Below the pieces are notes generated by a model. That model saw only the letters and a list, made by a program, of their open reading frames with translations, was not told the DNA's origin and did no database searches. DNA of 64,000 nt from a virus, in IMG/VR virus record IMGVR_UViG_3300035698_031678, positions 1-64,000 of that record; one strand, written 5' to 3'. The position numbers and the translations under genes were made by a program. Positions 35,052 through 43,696 of this stretch are shown one piece after another (position 1 is the stretch's first letter; every line of letters starts with the position of its first letter).

Positions 35052-38007
35052 CGTTAATATTGTTTGCTGTTTCTAAATTATGTATTTCTTCCAGCTCTGT
35101 CCAGTTTGCATTATATTGATCCCATTTTTTATCAAATAAAGACCAATAACTTTCTAATTTGTTACCAGAAAAACTCTTTAAATTTATTGTTTTTAGGGTG
35201 TATCTTCCAGAGAATTTTTTACCATCATTACTGATAGTCATTTTTTCTTGAGAACCATCTTGAACTAGTCCACCTAAAATAGTTTCGTAAATTACGTTTT
35301 CTTTATTTAAGTTAACAGATTCTTTAAAGAAAGAGTAGTTCATCATTTTTCTTAAATTACTTAGATAATTAAACCCACCTTCTATTTGATACCATGTCAA
35401 TGAAGACCATTGTACCAATTGAGATATTTGACCAAATGTTCTTTCCGCTAGTATTGGTATTCCACCTATCGCAGTTACGAAAATCTTACCATCTTCAGTA
35501 CCAATGGTGTTTTTACCTAGAACAATTTTTTTGTTTTTTCCTTGGTATCCAAAGTAGCCTTTCGTAGAAACGTATGTCTTGTTAACCACATCTATGCCTA
35601 TTATGTTTACATTACCAGAAACGTTAGGTGTTATAAATCTTGCAAGACTGTTGGTTATGCTAGTAACAATATTGTTTTCTTTTATCCTTAGACTTTTGAA
35701 TGGCATTAATATTCCTCTAAACAGAACTTGATCAGAAGTAATATTATTTGGATAAGAGTAATCATATTCTTCACCAAATATACTAGAAGTTGGTTCTGAT
35801 ATCTCACTACTAGAAATGTACATTAGAAGCTTATTAACTTTTTCTCTGTTCCACCTATAGTCTTTTGTAACGATATTCATTATTATCTTTACATTTTTTT
35901 CACTTTCATCAAATCTTATTTTGTATGGTATACCTTTATAATTTTCATCAGTGTTATCAGTGTTAGGTAATATATCTGTTGTTATCTCTAGGGTATAACC
36001 CACATACTTATTTGACAGCCTAAATTCTATGCCATTTAATACACACTTAGCTATGCCAAACCACCCTGTGAAAGTAGAGATTCCTGAATTAAACCATTCA
36101 TTTGTATTTGCAGAAATGTTTGGTAAGTCGTTTTTACCAATCTCTTTTTGGCTATACATTGGCAGAACATTTCCATCAACACCTGTGTTACCATAGCTGG
36201 CAAATTGTATTTCTTTGTTTTCTACTTTAGTGTTATATACTAATTCTTTAGAATAATTTTCTAGTGTCACATCTCCTATAAAATCCTGGTCTATAATAAT
36301 CCCTTTCCCTTTGAGAACTTTAAAAGATGTTGAGGTAGATTCAAATGTGTCTCCTGTGAAGTAAACAGCACCATTATTATCTATCTTACTATCTTGAGAA
36401 ATTAACTTATAAGTCCTTCCTACCACTAGTTCTATGGGGTATATCTCTTCAATGTCTTCGCTATCATAAACTACACCACCAATTTCTTCCACTTTACTGA
36501 TACTTTTGTAATCAAATATGTCGTGTACGTAGTAATTTATAGATTTTTTTTCTATGGTTGTTGTAAACTTACCAGAAAAATTATTTTTTTCTGTCATTAC
36601 GTAATCAAATTTACTAATGTTTTCGAAATCAATAACTCCATTAAAGTTATTTAGTTTTTCCAAATTACTAAAAACCTGTAATACCTTATATTGGTCTTCT
36701 AGAAGTAGGTCTTCCCCTTTTGATACAGTCCCCTTGGCAACGTTGAAAAAAGATTTGCCTTCAAAACTTTCTTCGTTCCTTTCTGTGGATTCTAATTTAT
36801 CACTAACAACTGTGATGACACCTTTAGCTCTACTACCACCTAAAAACAGTAGTCTGCCGTTATAATTTATAGCTTGTACGTTAGTCCTAACAAAAAATCT
36901 TTCATTCCAAGAACCACAAACAGAGTTTATTTGGTCGTTTAATGATCCTGTAGGATTTACTATTTTATCAAAATGATCTCCTTCATTGTAAACGTTACCA
37001 TTAGCAATATAATTGGGTAAGCTGTCAAAAATAAGTTCTTCTCTTACTGTTTCATATACTATAGTAATGCTATCGTTCTGTTGGAATTTTTCTTTTATAT
37101 TTAGTAGGTTTCTAACTTTTATGTTATTTACAGGCTTTATATTAAAAGATCTTCCAAGGTTATAGGTTATGTTAAGCTTATCTACGTTTGATTTATTTTC
37201 GTAAGAAATATTAGAAAAACTATCTTTGCCTTCCAGATGGGATAAGGGATGCTTGTTACTAATACCAAATTTTCCTGATATGTTATCACTGATTAATTGT
37301 AGTCTGTCACCTGGTATTTCTTCTGTTAGATTTAGTTTTCTAGTCCTTAACATTTGCTGAGGACTAAGAAAGCTTGAGAACAATATTTTATTAGTGAAAA
37401 ATATTTCCTCACCTTCTTCTAGTGAGTATGGTAATTCTATTGATATACAGTTAGTTAGTATCAAGTTCTTTCTGTACATCCTTTGAACAACATAATTATC
37501 TAAATCCTCTTCAGATCTTATATTAGAAGTACTTTTAATTATAGAACCTTTAAAAGTGTCAAAACAATCTATTTCTATTTGACCGTTTTCTTTATTTACC
37601 GTTATTGGGTTTGACACTGTTTTTTCAGCAGTCCTTTTAAGGTAAGCTCCAACATTTGTTGATTCAGAATAATCATAGATATTTTTAATAATGTATTTAC
37701 CTTCAATTTTCTTAGCGATTACTATTGTGTCAAATATTTTACCCTCTAACCAGAAGTTATATAAATTTTTATCTTCTGATCTTTTTTTAGTTACAATACC
37801 TTTACCACCCATAGTTTTTAAGTACTGTGAAAGGTCATTAAAGTAATTTGAAGAAGAAGTAATAGACATCTTAGCGTTCAAAGCGTTTATAGAAGATTTT
37901 TCTACAAATATTGGTTGTATAGTTGCTTCATTGTTGTTCTTAATAACAATTTTGACATTACCACTTAATTCTGATAGATGTTCCTTTAGTCTGTAGCTAT
38001 TGTTCAT
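35044..38007 (-). CDS. Large putative baseplate / tail structural protein
   Basis: 987 residues, mostly beta with NN/ST-rich loops. The C terminus has a Trp-spaced pattern (YWSLFDKKWDQYNANW) like one in the 836-residue protein at 48663, hinting that the two share an interaction module. It overlaps both neighbours by 4-8 bp, so it is one transcript with the fibre protein. Probably a baseplate or fibre-connector protein. Confidence 0.6.
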   Translation of the reverse strand: MNNSYRLKEHLSELSGNVKIVIKNNNEATIQPIFVEKSSINALNAKMSITSSSNYFNDLSQYLKTMGGKGIVTKKRSEDKNLYNFWLEGKIFDTIVIAKKIEGKYIIKNIYDYSESTNVGAYLKRTAEKTVSNPITVNKENGQIEIDCFDTFKGSIIKSTSNIRSEEDLDNYVVQRMYRKNLILTNCISIELPYSLEEGEEIFFTNKILFSSFLSPQQMLRTRKLNLTEEIPGDRLQLISDNISGKFGISNKHPLSHLEGKDSFSNISYENKSNVDKLNITYNLGRSFNIKPVNNIKVRNLLNIKEKFQQNDSITIVYETVREELIFDSLPNYIANGNVYNEGDHFDKIVNPTGSLNDQINSVCGSWNERFFVRTNVQAINYNGRLLFLGGSRAKGVITVVSDKLESTERNEESFEGKSFFNVAKGTVSKGEDLLLEDQYKVLQVFSNLEKLNNFNGVIDFENISKFDYVMTEKNNFSGKFTTTIEKKSINYYVHDIFDYKSISKVEEIGGVVYDSEDIEEIYPIELVVGRTYKLISQDSKIDNNGAVYFTGDTFESTSTSFKVLKGKGIIIDQDFIGDVTLENYSKELVYNTKVENKEIQFASYGNTGVDGNVLPMYSQKEIGKNDLPNISANTNEWFNSGISTFTGWFGIAKCVLNGIEFRLSNKYVGYTLEITTDILPNTDNTDENYKGIPYKIRFDESEKNVKIIMNIVTKDYRWNREKVNKLLMYISSSEISEPTSSIFGEEYDYSYPNNITSDQVLFRGILMPFKSLRIKENNIVTSITNSLARFITPNVSGNVNIIGIDVVNKTYVSTKGYFGYQGKNKKIVLGKNTIGTEDGKIFVTAIGGIPILAERTFGQISQLVQWSSLTWYQIEGGFNYLSNLRKMMNYSFFKESVNLNKENVIYETILGGLVQDGSQEKMTISNDGKKFSGRYTLKTINLKSFSGNKLESYWSLFDKKWDQYNANWTELEEIHNLETANNINDE

Positions 38008-39959
38008 ACTATGAATTCTAATTCATTATCATTAATGCAAGTTAGTTCTATAGATGTGTTTTCTTGTAGAAGAAATCCTTTAACAAGGAATCCGTAAACA
38101 TCATCTTGAAACCTGGAATTTTTGTCTGTATAAATCTCTACATTAACGTTTTTGTCGAAATCTGGGTCTGCCTTGATTATTACGCTTTGACCTAACTCCC
38201 AATTAGCAGTATCGTCTAATAGTATCCTAACGGTGTTTGTAGAACCATCAGTTTTTCTTAATAACAGCATTTTCTTGCCAGTACCAATACTCGTTGTAAA
38301 GCTGCTCTCATTATCAGAATCAAGGGTAATTCTTTCTACTTGAGAATAATTGGTCTTTTTGTCAATCAACCTTAATATACCATTTTCATATTTTAAACCA
38401 GCGTTTGCGCCATTTCTTACTTGAAAATTGTTTTCTACTCTAATGGTAGTGTTTCCTGTAAGAATTTCTTGTAATCTAGAATATATGTCTTGGTACAGAT
38501 TAGAATTAACTCCATTACCATTGTCTGCTATAGCTTTAGCTAAATCCTCTACTTCTGATGTTAGTTTATTAACTTTCTCTTCTAATAATAACTCTTCATA
38601 GTTACTTTTTAACCCTAAAGAATTCTTTTCGAATATTCCTAACAATTCTCTTTGCTTAGAATACACTTCTGAAAATAAACCCATAGCAAAATGAGTTTCT
38701 GGATTAACTTCTGTTTCTATGGTAGTGTCTGAAGCGCCTTGTCTAGCACCTATCTTAAAGTTAAACTTGTAAGATTTTGAGTTTCCTTGTATGCTTAAAA
38801 ATCCATCGTTTTTGATTTTTCTGGTTCTATCTACGTAAGATATACCGCTAGTTGTTGACTCTACGTTTCCTAAGAAAGCTACTCCATAAAGGTTTGTTCT
38901 TTCTTCTAAAGTGGTAGTATCCTTTACTGTGTAATAGAGTAAACATACGTTGTATTGAAAAGATTTAGCTTCTATTGTTTTATTGTAATCTTCAAAGCTA
39001 TTAACTCTACCACTAAAATCTTCATAGTTTTCAAAGTCAAGGTCTAATCTAACCCCATCTAGTTTACTTCTGTAGATTTCTTTTTCACTGCTATCTTCAT
39101 TAACTCTAACGATATCTTCGTTAGTAACATCGTTAAATAATTCGTCTGTTATATAAACGTTTTCAGCAGCAATATTAGTCAACCAATTATCTATAGCGTT
39201 TCCATCAGAGTCTTCCGAATTATAATCTATCCCAGTGACATCTTTATCGTAGTGAGCCTGTATGCCAATACCTGTTTCTAGCTCGTCACCTTCTGTTTGA
39301 CCTAAAATATACTCTTTGTTGTCTCTTCTAGAAACTAACATGTTAGGCAAGTAGTTTTCAGTTTGTATAGATTTGAACTGAACCTTTGGTGTACTACCAC
39401 TTTCTGTTGGTACTAGTATGTATACCTCTTTGAAAGAATTTCTGTTTGTTATAGATGTGTTTTCTATTCCTATTGCACCAACATATTGCACCACTTTCTT
39501 GTATAGTGGTAATGAGTCTGATTCGTTTTTGTTTTCTTCTAATACTTTACCTCTACTATCTTTTCTATATCTTATACCGCCTACCTCTTTAAGCCATTTC
39601 CAGAATATGCTCTCTGTTGGTGTATGTAATTTGTCTTTAACGTAATCATCAGAATCTACTAATAAACTTTCAAAGTTCATCATATAGTTCTGTAAACTTT
39701 CGCTTAGGTCTTTCTTATCTTTAACAGCCCCGACACCGCTATTTTGGTTAGCAATTGACTTACCTTCGATCCTATCAAAGTCTACACTATTAGATTTATC
39801 GACTGAAACTCTAATGTCAGGTAAATTTAAAAGGGCAAAGTGAGAAAAGTTTACCTCTTTAGTTCCATCATTCTGGGCTAAAAAATCAAAATCTTCCAAA
39901 GAACTTTTAAAAGTTATTAATGATGTTCTGTCTACTAATTTTATAATTGGTGTACTCAT
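38004..39959 (-). CDS. Putative tail / baseplate structural protein
   Basis: 651 residues, first gene of the leftward fibre operon. The middle has GISYVDRTRK and a repeated RVENNFQVRNGANAGLKYEN region resembling fibre beta-stalks. A coiled coil is likely at LKSNYEELLLEEKVNKLTSE. The start lies 48 bp from the divergent gp6-like gene. No family recognised; baseplate wedge or long-fibre part. Confidence 0.58.
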   Translation of the reverse strand: MSTPIIKLVDRTSLITFKSSLEDFDFLAQNDGTKEVNFSHFALLNLPDIRVSVDKSNSVDFDRIEGKSIANQNSGVGAVKDKKDLSESLQNYMMNFESLLVDSDDYVKDKLHTPTESIFWKWLKEVGGIRYRKDSRGKVLEENKNESDSLPLYKKVVQYVGAIGIENTSITNRNSFKEVYILVPTESGSTPKVQFKSIQTENYLPNMLVSRRDNKEYILGQTEGDELETGIGIQAHYDKDVTGIDYNSEDSDGNAIDNWLTNIAAENVYITDELFNDVTNEDIVRVNEDSSEKEIYRSKLDGVRLDLDFENYEDFSGRVNSFEDYNKTIEAKSFQYNVCLLYYTVKDTTTLEERTNLYGVAFLGNVESTTSGISYVDRTRKIKNDGFLSIQGNSKSYKFNFKIGARQGASDTTIETEVNPETHFAMGLFSEVYSKQRELLGIFEKNSLGLKSNYEELLLEEKVNKLTSEVEDLAKAIADNGNGVNSNLYQDIYSRLQEILTGNTTIRVENNFQVRNGANAGLKYENGILRLIDKKTNYSQVERITLDSDNESSFTTSIGTGKKMLLLRKTDGSTNTVRILLDDTANWELGQSVIIKADPDFDKNVNVEIYTDKNSRFQDDVYGFLVKGFLLQENTSIELTCINDNELEFIV

Positions 39960-39968
39960 CTGTTGTTA

Positions 39969-39977
39969 TAATAAATA
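39969..39977 (+). promoter_or_regulatory. Candidate late promoter element (TAATAAATA)
   Basis: It lies in the 48-bp divergent gap, 30 nt before the ATG at 40008. Same 9-mer as at 1007 and 5792. Inferred. Confidence 0.38.
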
Positions 39978-40007
39978 TAAGGAATCCTATTTATTTTTTC
40001 TAAGATT

Positions 40008-41567
40008 ATGACATATTTAAAAGCATTTGACATCAAACTAAACGGACTGTTTGATTCCACAAGAGATTATCTAAAAAAGAATTTTGGCAATAATTCTTTA
40101 AAGTTGGATTACTCTAGACCTGAAGGTCAAATACTTTTGGTAATAATGAATATAACTAAAATAGTTAAATTCTACCTTAAAGACGTATCTAAACAAACAA
40201 ACATTCTTACTGCAGACAGAGATCACACCGTTATGGGTCTAGCTGCATTAGTGGGTCATAATGCCTATAGAGGAGAAGGTAGTAAAGGTATAGTAAAATT
40301 TGTAAAGAAACAAGACGTAACGTCAGCTGGAACACCGCAAGAGGTTATTATAATACCAAATAATTTTAGATTGGTTTGCATGAATAACAATCTAGAATAT
40401 TACGTTAGTATAAATGGTGAATTTATTAAAACAAACCTAAACAATCAAACAAAATTTAGCATTATACAAGGTAAGAGAAACGTAAAAACCTTCCAGTCTA
40501 ATGGTGGTAATTTACAAACTTATAGTGTTCCTATTGCTGCTAACGATAACATAGATAACGAGCAAATCCAAGTGTATGTAAATGGCGTTAAATTTTCTAA
40601 GAACACCACTTTATACGACAACATGCTAAAAGAAAAAACAGTATTGGTTAAGACTGGAATATCTGGTGGTGTTGATGTAACATTTGGAAATGAGAGAAGT
40701 CATACTATACCAGGTTTGGGCAGCAAAATAGAAATAATATACTTTACTCACGAAGGCATACTAGGTAATGAAGCAGAACCATTATTTAGGTTCAAAGACT
40801 CTGCTTATGGGCTAGATGGTAGTATAGTAGACCTAAATTCTTTATTTTACGTACAGTATTTAGAAGGAGGTTTATTATTTGGTAGTAATCCTGAAGGTAT
40901 AGAACTTACTAGAATGTTAGCTCCAATCAATAATTCGCATTCTATAATTCATGACAAAAAGAGTCTTACATATGAACTTACAAAGATGAATATGTTTGGT
41001 GCTGTTATGGTAGAAGTAGAAGAAGAATTTCTAGTAGCTACTTTATTTCCAAGAATTTCAGAAATAATTTCTAATGACGAAGACTACTTTAACTTTGATA
41101 TCAATAAATTGCTAATAAATCCTCAAACAATAAGTAGGCTAAAAGACAAAATAGAGATAAAGCAAAGCAATTCAGTTGAGGTAGAGCTTATAAACCCTAA
41201 AATAGTCAAGTATGGAATAAATCTTGTTATAGAACTAAGAGAAAATCCCATTTTTGACAGCATTTCCTTTCTAAAAGATGTTAGAAAAGTAATATCCGAA
41301 TACAATTTATCGCTAACCAGAACTAATAAAGCCCACATTAGCGATATAATTAGAATTATTGATTCTATGGAAGAAGTTGATAGTTTAACTGGAGAATTTA
41401 TCGTAGGCGATGATTCCCACCTGGACAATCTAAAAAACATTAAATTGTTTAACAACCAACTAGCAGTAATGAGAGGTGGATTTGTTAATAGCTTAGGTCA
41501 AAACGTTTCTGACGAATTTAATGGTCAAACTCTTTCTTCTGTCAATATAGAATTGGTTATTCCTTAA
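40008..41567 (+). CDS. 6: Baseplate wedge protein, T4 gp6/J-like
   Basis: 519 residues. Early part has EGQILLVIMNITKIVKFYL then TADRDHTVMGLAALVGHNAY, close to the 'R..A...GH..' segment of gp6 family proteins. Later a conserved-looking VEVELINPKIVKYGINLVIE region and IGRFDxx-like strands end the protein. gp6 forms the inner ring of the baseplate and connects wedges. Its end overlaps the stop of the opposite-strand gene by 11 bp (convergent). The match is by eye; another baseplate protein of the J family is possible. Confidence 0.6.
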   Translation: MTYLKAFDIKLNGLFDSTRDYLKKNFGNNSLKLDYSRPEGQILLVIMNITKIVKFYLKDVSKQTNILTADRDHTVMGLAALVGHNAYRGEGSKGIVKFVKKQDVTSAGTPQEVIIIPNNFRLVCMNNNLEYYVSINGEFIKTNLNNQTKFSIIQGKRNVKTFQSNGGNLQTYSVPIAANDNIDNEQIQVYVNGVKFSKNTTLYDNMLKEKTVLVKTGISGGVDVTFGNERSHTIPGLGSKIEIIYFTHEGILGNEAEPLFRFKDSAYGLDGSIVDLNSLFYVQYLEGGLLFGSNPEGIELTRMLAPINNSHSIIHDKKSLTYELTKMNMFGAVMVEVEEEFLVATLFPRISEIISNDEDYFNFDINKLLINPQTISRLKDKIEIKQSNSVEVELINPKIVKYGINLVIELRENPIFDSISFLKDVRKVISEYNLSLTRTNKAHISDIIRIIDSMEEVDSLTGEFIVGDDSHLDNLKNIKLFNNQLAVMRGGFVNSLGQNVSDEFNGQTLSSVNIELVIP

Positions 41568-42009
41568 TCTGATTGATAAATTGTTCTATAAGTTTGAACG
41601 CTTTACTGATGCTACCATCTAGTAATCTAGACCAAAATTTAAAGCTGCCTTTTCTAACGAGGATTGCATAAGCTTCTTTTAACAAGTCCCAAGAATCTTC
41701 TTTTTTTAAAGGCTCAAAAAGATTAATTTTTTTATCCTTTACTTGGTTTGTTCGAATTTGGTCTTCAACACCTTCTAGTCTTAACCAAGATCCACCAGAA
41801 ACTTCTGTTATGGTTCTGCTAAAATTTTGATAAAATACCTTGTCACCTTGTAAGTGTGGCACTTTAACTCTTTCGAATCTACCAAGGAGTTCACCATCTT
41901 TAGTGTCCATTGATTTCAGTACCCCATCTTTGGTAATGTCGTAATTGCTTCCTTCGAATACAACCGTTTTGTGACTACCAGCCTTCTTTTTAACTTTTAC
42001 TATGCTCAT
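41557..42009 (-). CDS. Hypothetical protein downstream of adenosine-deaminase-like gene
   Basis: 150 residues, basic, with an N-terminal KKKAGSHKTVVFEGSNYDIT and a short barrel-like beta part (ELLGRFERVKVPHLQGDKV), then a helix LKEAYAILVRKGSFKFWS. Not recognised. It follows the deaminase-like gene after 3 bp, so the two are made together. Confidence 0.6.
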   Translation of the reverse strand: MSIVKVKKKAGSHKTVVFEGSNYDITKDGVLKSMDTKDGELLGRFERVKVPHLQGDKVFYQNFSRTITEVSGGSWLRLEGVEDQIRTNQVKDKKINLFEPLKKEDSWDLLKEAYAILVRKGSFKFWSRLLDGSISKAFKLIEQFINQIKE

Positions 42010-42012
42010 AAC

Positions 42013-42969
42013 TTAAAATTTAATGAATGAATAATTTAACGAATTAGATAATATTTCAGTTTTTTTGTTTATTAATATTTCAGACTTGTCTAGATAAGAA
42101 TATTCATTTTTTAAACTAGTTCCAAGAAATAATTTTCCATCTGTATTAAGTGTTATATTCACACCGTTAACCACCAGATTTTCCATAGCATTTATCATGC
42201 CTGATTCATCAAATATTTTGGTAGTTATATTAGAGTTTGGACACATTTCCAAACATACGTCATTATGACTTAATAATTCCATAGTCTGCATGTTTTTATA
42301 GGCTTGCACGCCATGACCTATTCTTTTTACCCTTAACTCATTAACTGCATATTCTATTTCTGAATTACCATCCAAAGGTAATTCTCCAGCATGTACCGTA
42401 AGACCAACTTTGTCAGAGTTGTGAAATATGAACATATATGCTTTCCTTAATTTTTCCATATCAGAAAGTCCGCAAGTAGCACCACTAGCATCAAAGCCTA
42501 CAATACCAAAATTTTCATACTTTACCGCTTTCCTGGCTAATATCAAAGATTCTTCCTCTGTAAAAGATTTGTCGGTTGAAATAATGATTCCAGCATGAAC
42601 ATTAAAGGCATCTTTTGCTCTGTTCAAACCTATACAAGCCTCTAGAATTATAGTATCTAAATCGTACAAGGCGTCATTATTTCTAAACATTGGGTTGAAC
42701 CTAATTTCTATGCCATCTATACCATCATCGTAAGCACTTTTAACTGCAGCATATATGCTCTCTCTTACACCCATTGGAGTACTTTGAATCATGTGAGTCA
42801 ATTTGTACTTATTGAGATACTCATTGTGATTTTTAACGCTAGTAGCAGAGAATACATTACGAAAATCACTGTAGTTTTTGAAACCTGTGTTTATTCCTTG
42901 TAACTTTGCTATTCTCCAAAGTTCTTCTGGGCTTACCATAGAACCTAAGTGAGCATGTAAATCAATCAT
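42013..42969 (-). CDS. Adenosine deaminase-family enzyme
   Basis: 318 residues, amidohydrolase barrel. Zinc ligands DLHAHLG (His5, His7), TVHAGE (His193 and catalytic Glu196), RIGHG (His219) and LEMCPNSN are present. The last site, canonical 'NTDDP', is NTDGK: the metal Asp277 stays but the next Asp, which contacts the purine, is Gly278. So zinc and general base look intact while purine binding is changed. Family members deaminate adenosine/deoxyadenosine or related 6-substituted purines. In a phage with PurZ this could remove dA-type nucleosides or handle 2,6-diaminopurine ones, which ADA is known to accept. The substrate is open. Confidence 0.85.
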   Translation of the reverse strand: MIDLHAHLGSMVSPEELWRIAKLQGINTGFKNYSDFRNVFSATSVKNHNEYLNKYKLTHMIQSTPMGVRESIYAAVKSAYDDGIDGIEIRFNPMFRNNDALYDLDTIILEACIGLNRAKDAFNVHAGIIISTDKSFTEEESLILARKAVKYENFGIVGFDASGATCGLSDMEKLRKAYMFIFHNSDKVGLTVHAGELPLDGNSEIEYAVNELRVKRIGHGVQAYKNMQTMELLSHNDVCLEMCPNSNITTKIFDESGMINAMENLVVNGVNITLNTDGKLFLGTSLKNEYSYLDKSEILINKKTEILSNSLNYSFIKF

Positions 42970-42982
42970 AGTTTTTTGTTTT

Positions 42983-43282
42983 TTAATTAAGTTCGAGAAC
43001 TTCGCTTTCCACTTCTTCTTTTAATTTAGATCTTTCACCTTTTCTAAACCTATGAGAAACAAAAGCTGGCTCTAGGGTCTTGTTTACCACACTCATGTAT
43101 CTTGGTTCGTTAGTAACGCCTTCTAATAAGATGCCCACTACAAATCCATGATTTATAATAGCTCTAACTATATACTTCTTGCCTTTCTCTATCCACTGTT
43201 GAAAGTCTCTAGTTATTTCATCTGCTTTATCAGCATCTATAGTAGCATCTATGCAAATTACTAAATCTCCTACTGCAAACAT
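42983..43282 (-). CDS. Small hypothetical protein
   Basis: 99 residues beginning with FAVGDLVICIDATIDADKAD, a short beta barrel-like start as in KOW/SH3 folds, and ending in a charged helix GERSKLKEEVESEVLELN. Unknown. It lies between the deaminase-like gene and a small gene, with 13- and 2-bp gaps. Confidence 0.65.
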   Translation of the reverse strand: MFAVGDLVICIDATIDADKADEITRDFQQWIEKGKKYIVRAIINHGFVVGILLEGVTNEPRYMSVVNKTLEPAFVSHRFRKGERSKLKEEVESEVLELN

Positions 43283-43284
43283 AA

Positions 43285-43647
43285 TTATAAATTTTTTACT
43301 AACATTGAATATAAATCGATAAGAGCGGTTGTTTTAGCTCTATTCTTTAAGTTCTCTGGAGTGTTAAAAGACCCTTTGGTAATCTCTGAAATTCTCATAT
43401 CTCTAATTTCCCCAAGCATTGTTATAACTTTCCCTTGATATTCCAATAAGCTGAAATGAAGCTTGTCTTTGTTTTCTCTAGAAAAAATTGATTTCAAGGT
43501 AGAAATTACGTCTATTTCTGAATTTTTTAAAACTTCGTTGTAAGCTTCTTGGAAATTTAATTCATTGAGATTACTACCTGGTGATAGCCTTATAAGCATT
43601 TCGGAAATTTCTTTCTTTATAATTTCTAATTTATTATTATTGTCCAT
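43285..43647 (-). CDS. Small hypothetical protein, helical
   Basis: 120 residues, mainly helical, starting MDNNNKLEIIKKEISEML. No motif recognised. It is the first gene of the leftward deaminase operon, divergent from the tape-measure gene; the 49-bp gap between them holds a promoter-like motif for the other strand. Confidence 0.65.
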   Translation of the reverse strand: MDNNNKLEIIKKEISEMLIRLSPGSNLNELNFQEAYNEVLKNSEIDVISTLKSIFSRENKDKLHFSLLEYQGKVITMLGEIRDMRISEITKGSFNTPENLKNRAKTTALIDLYSMLVKNL

Positions 43648-43665
43648 GGGATAATTTTTGTAATA

Positions 43666-43674
43666 TGATAAATA
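43666..43674 (+). promoter_or_regulatory. Candidate late promoter element (TGATAAATA)
   Basis: It lies 22 nt before the tape-measure ATG at 43697 and differs from TAATAAATA by one base. Inferred. Confidence 0.38.
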
Positions 43675-43696
43675 AAAGAAATAAACATCAGTTTCA

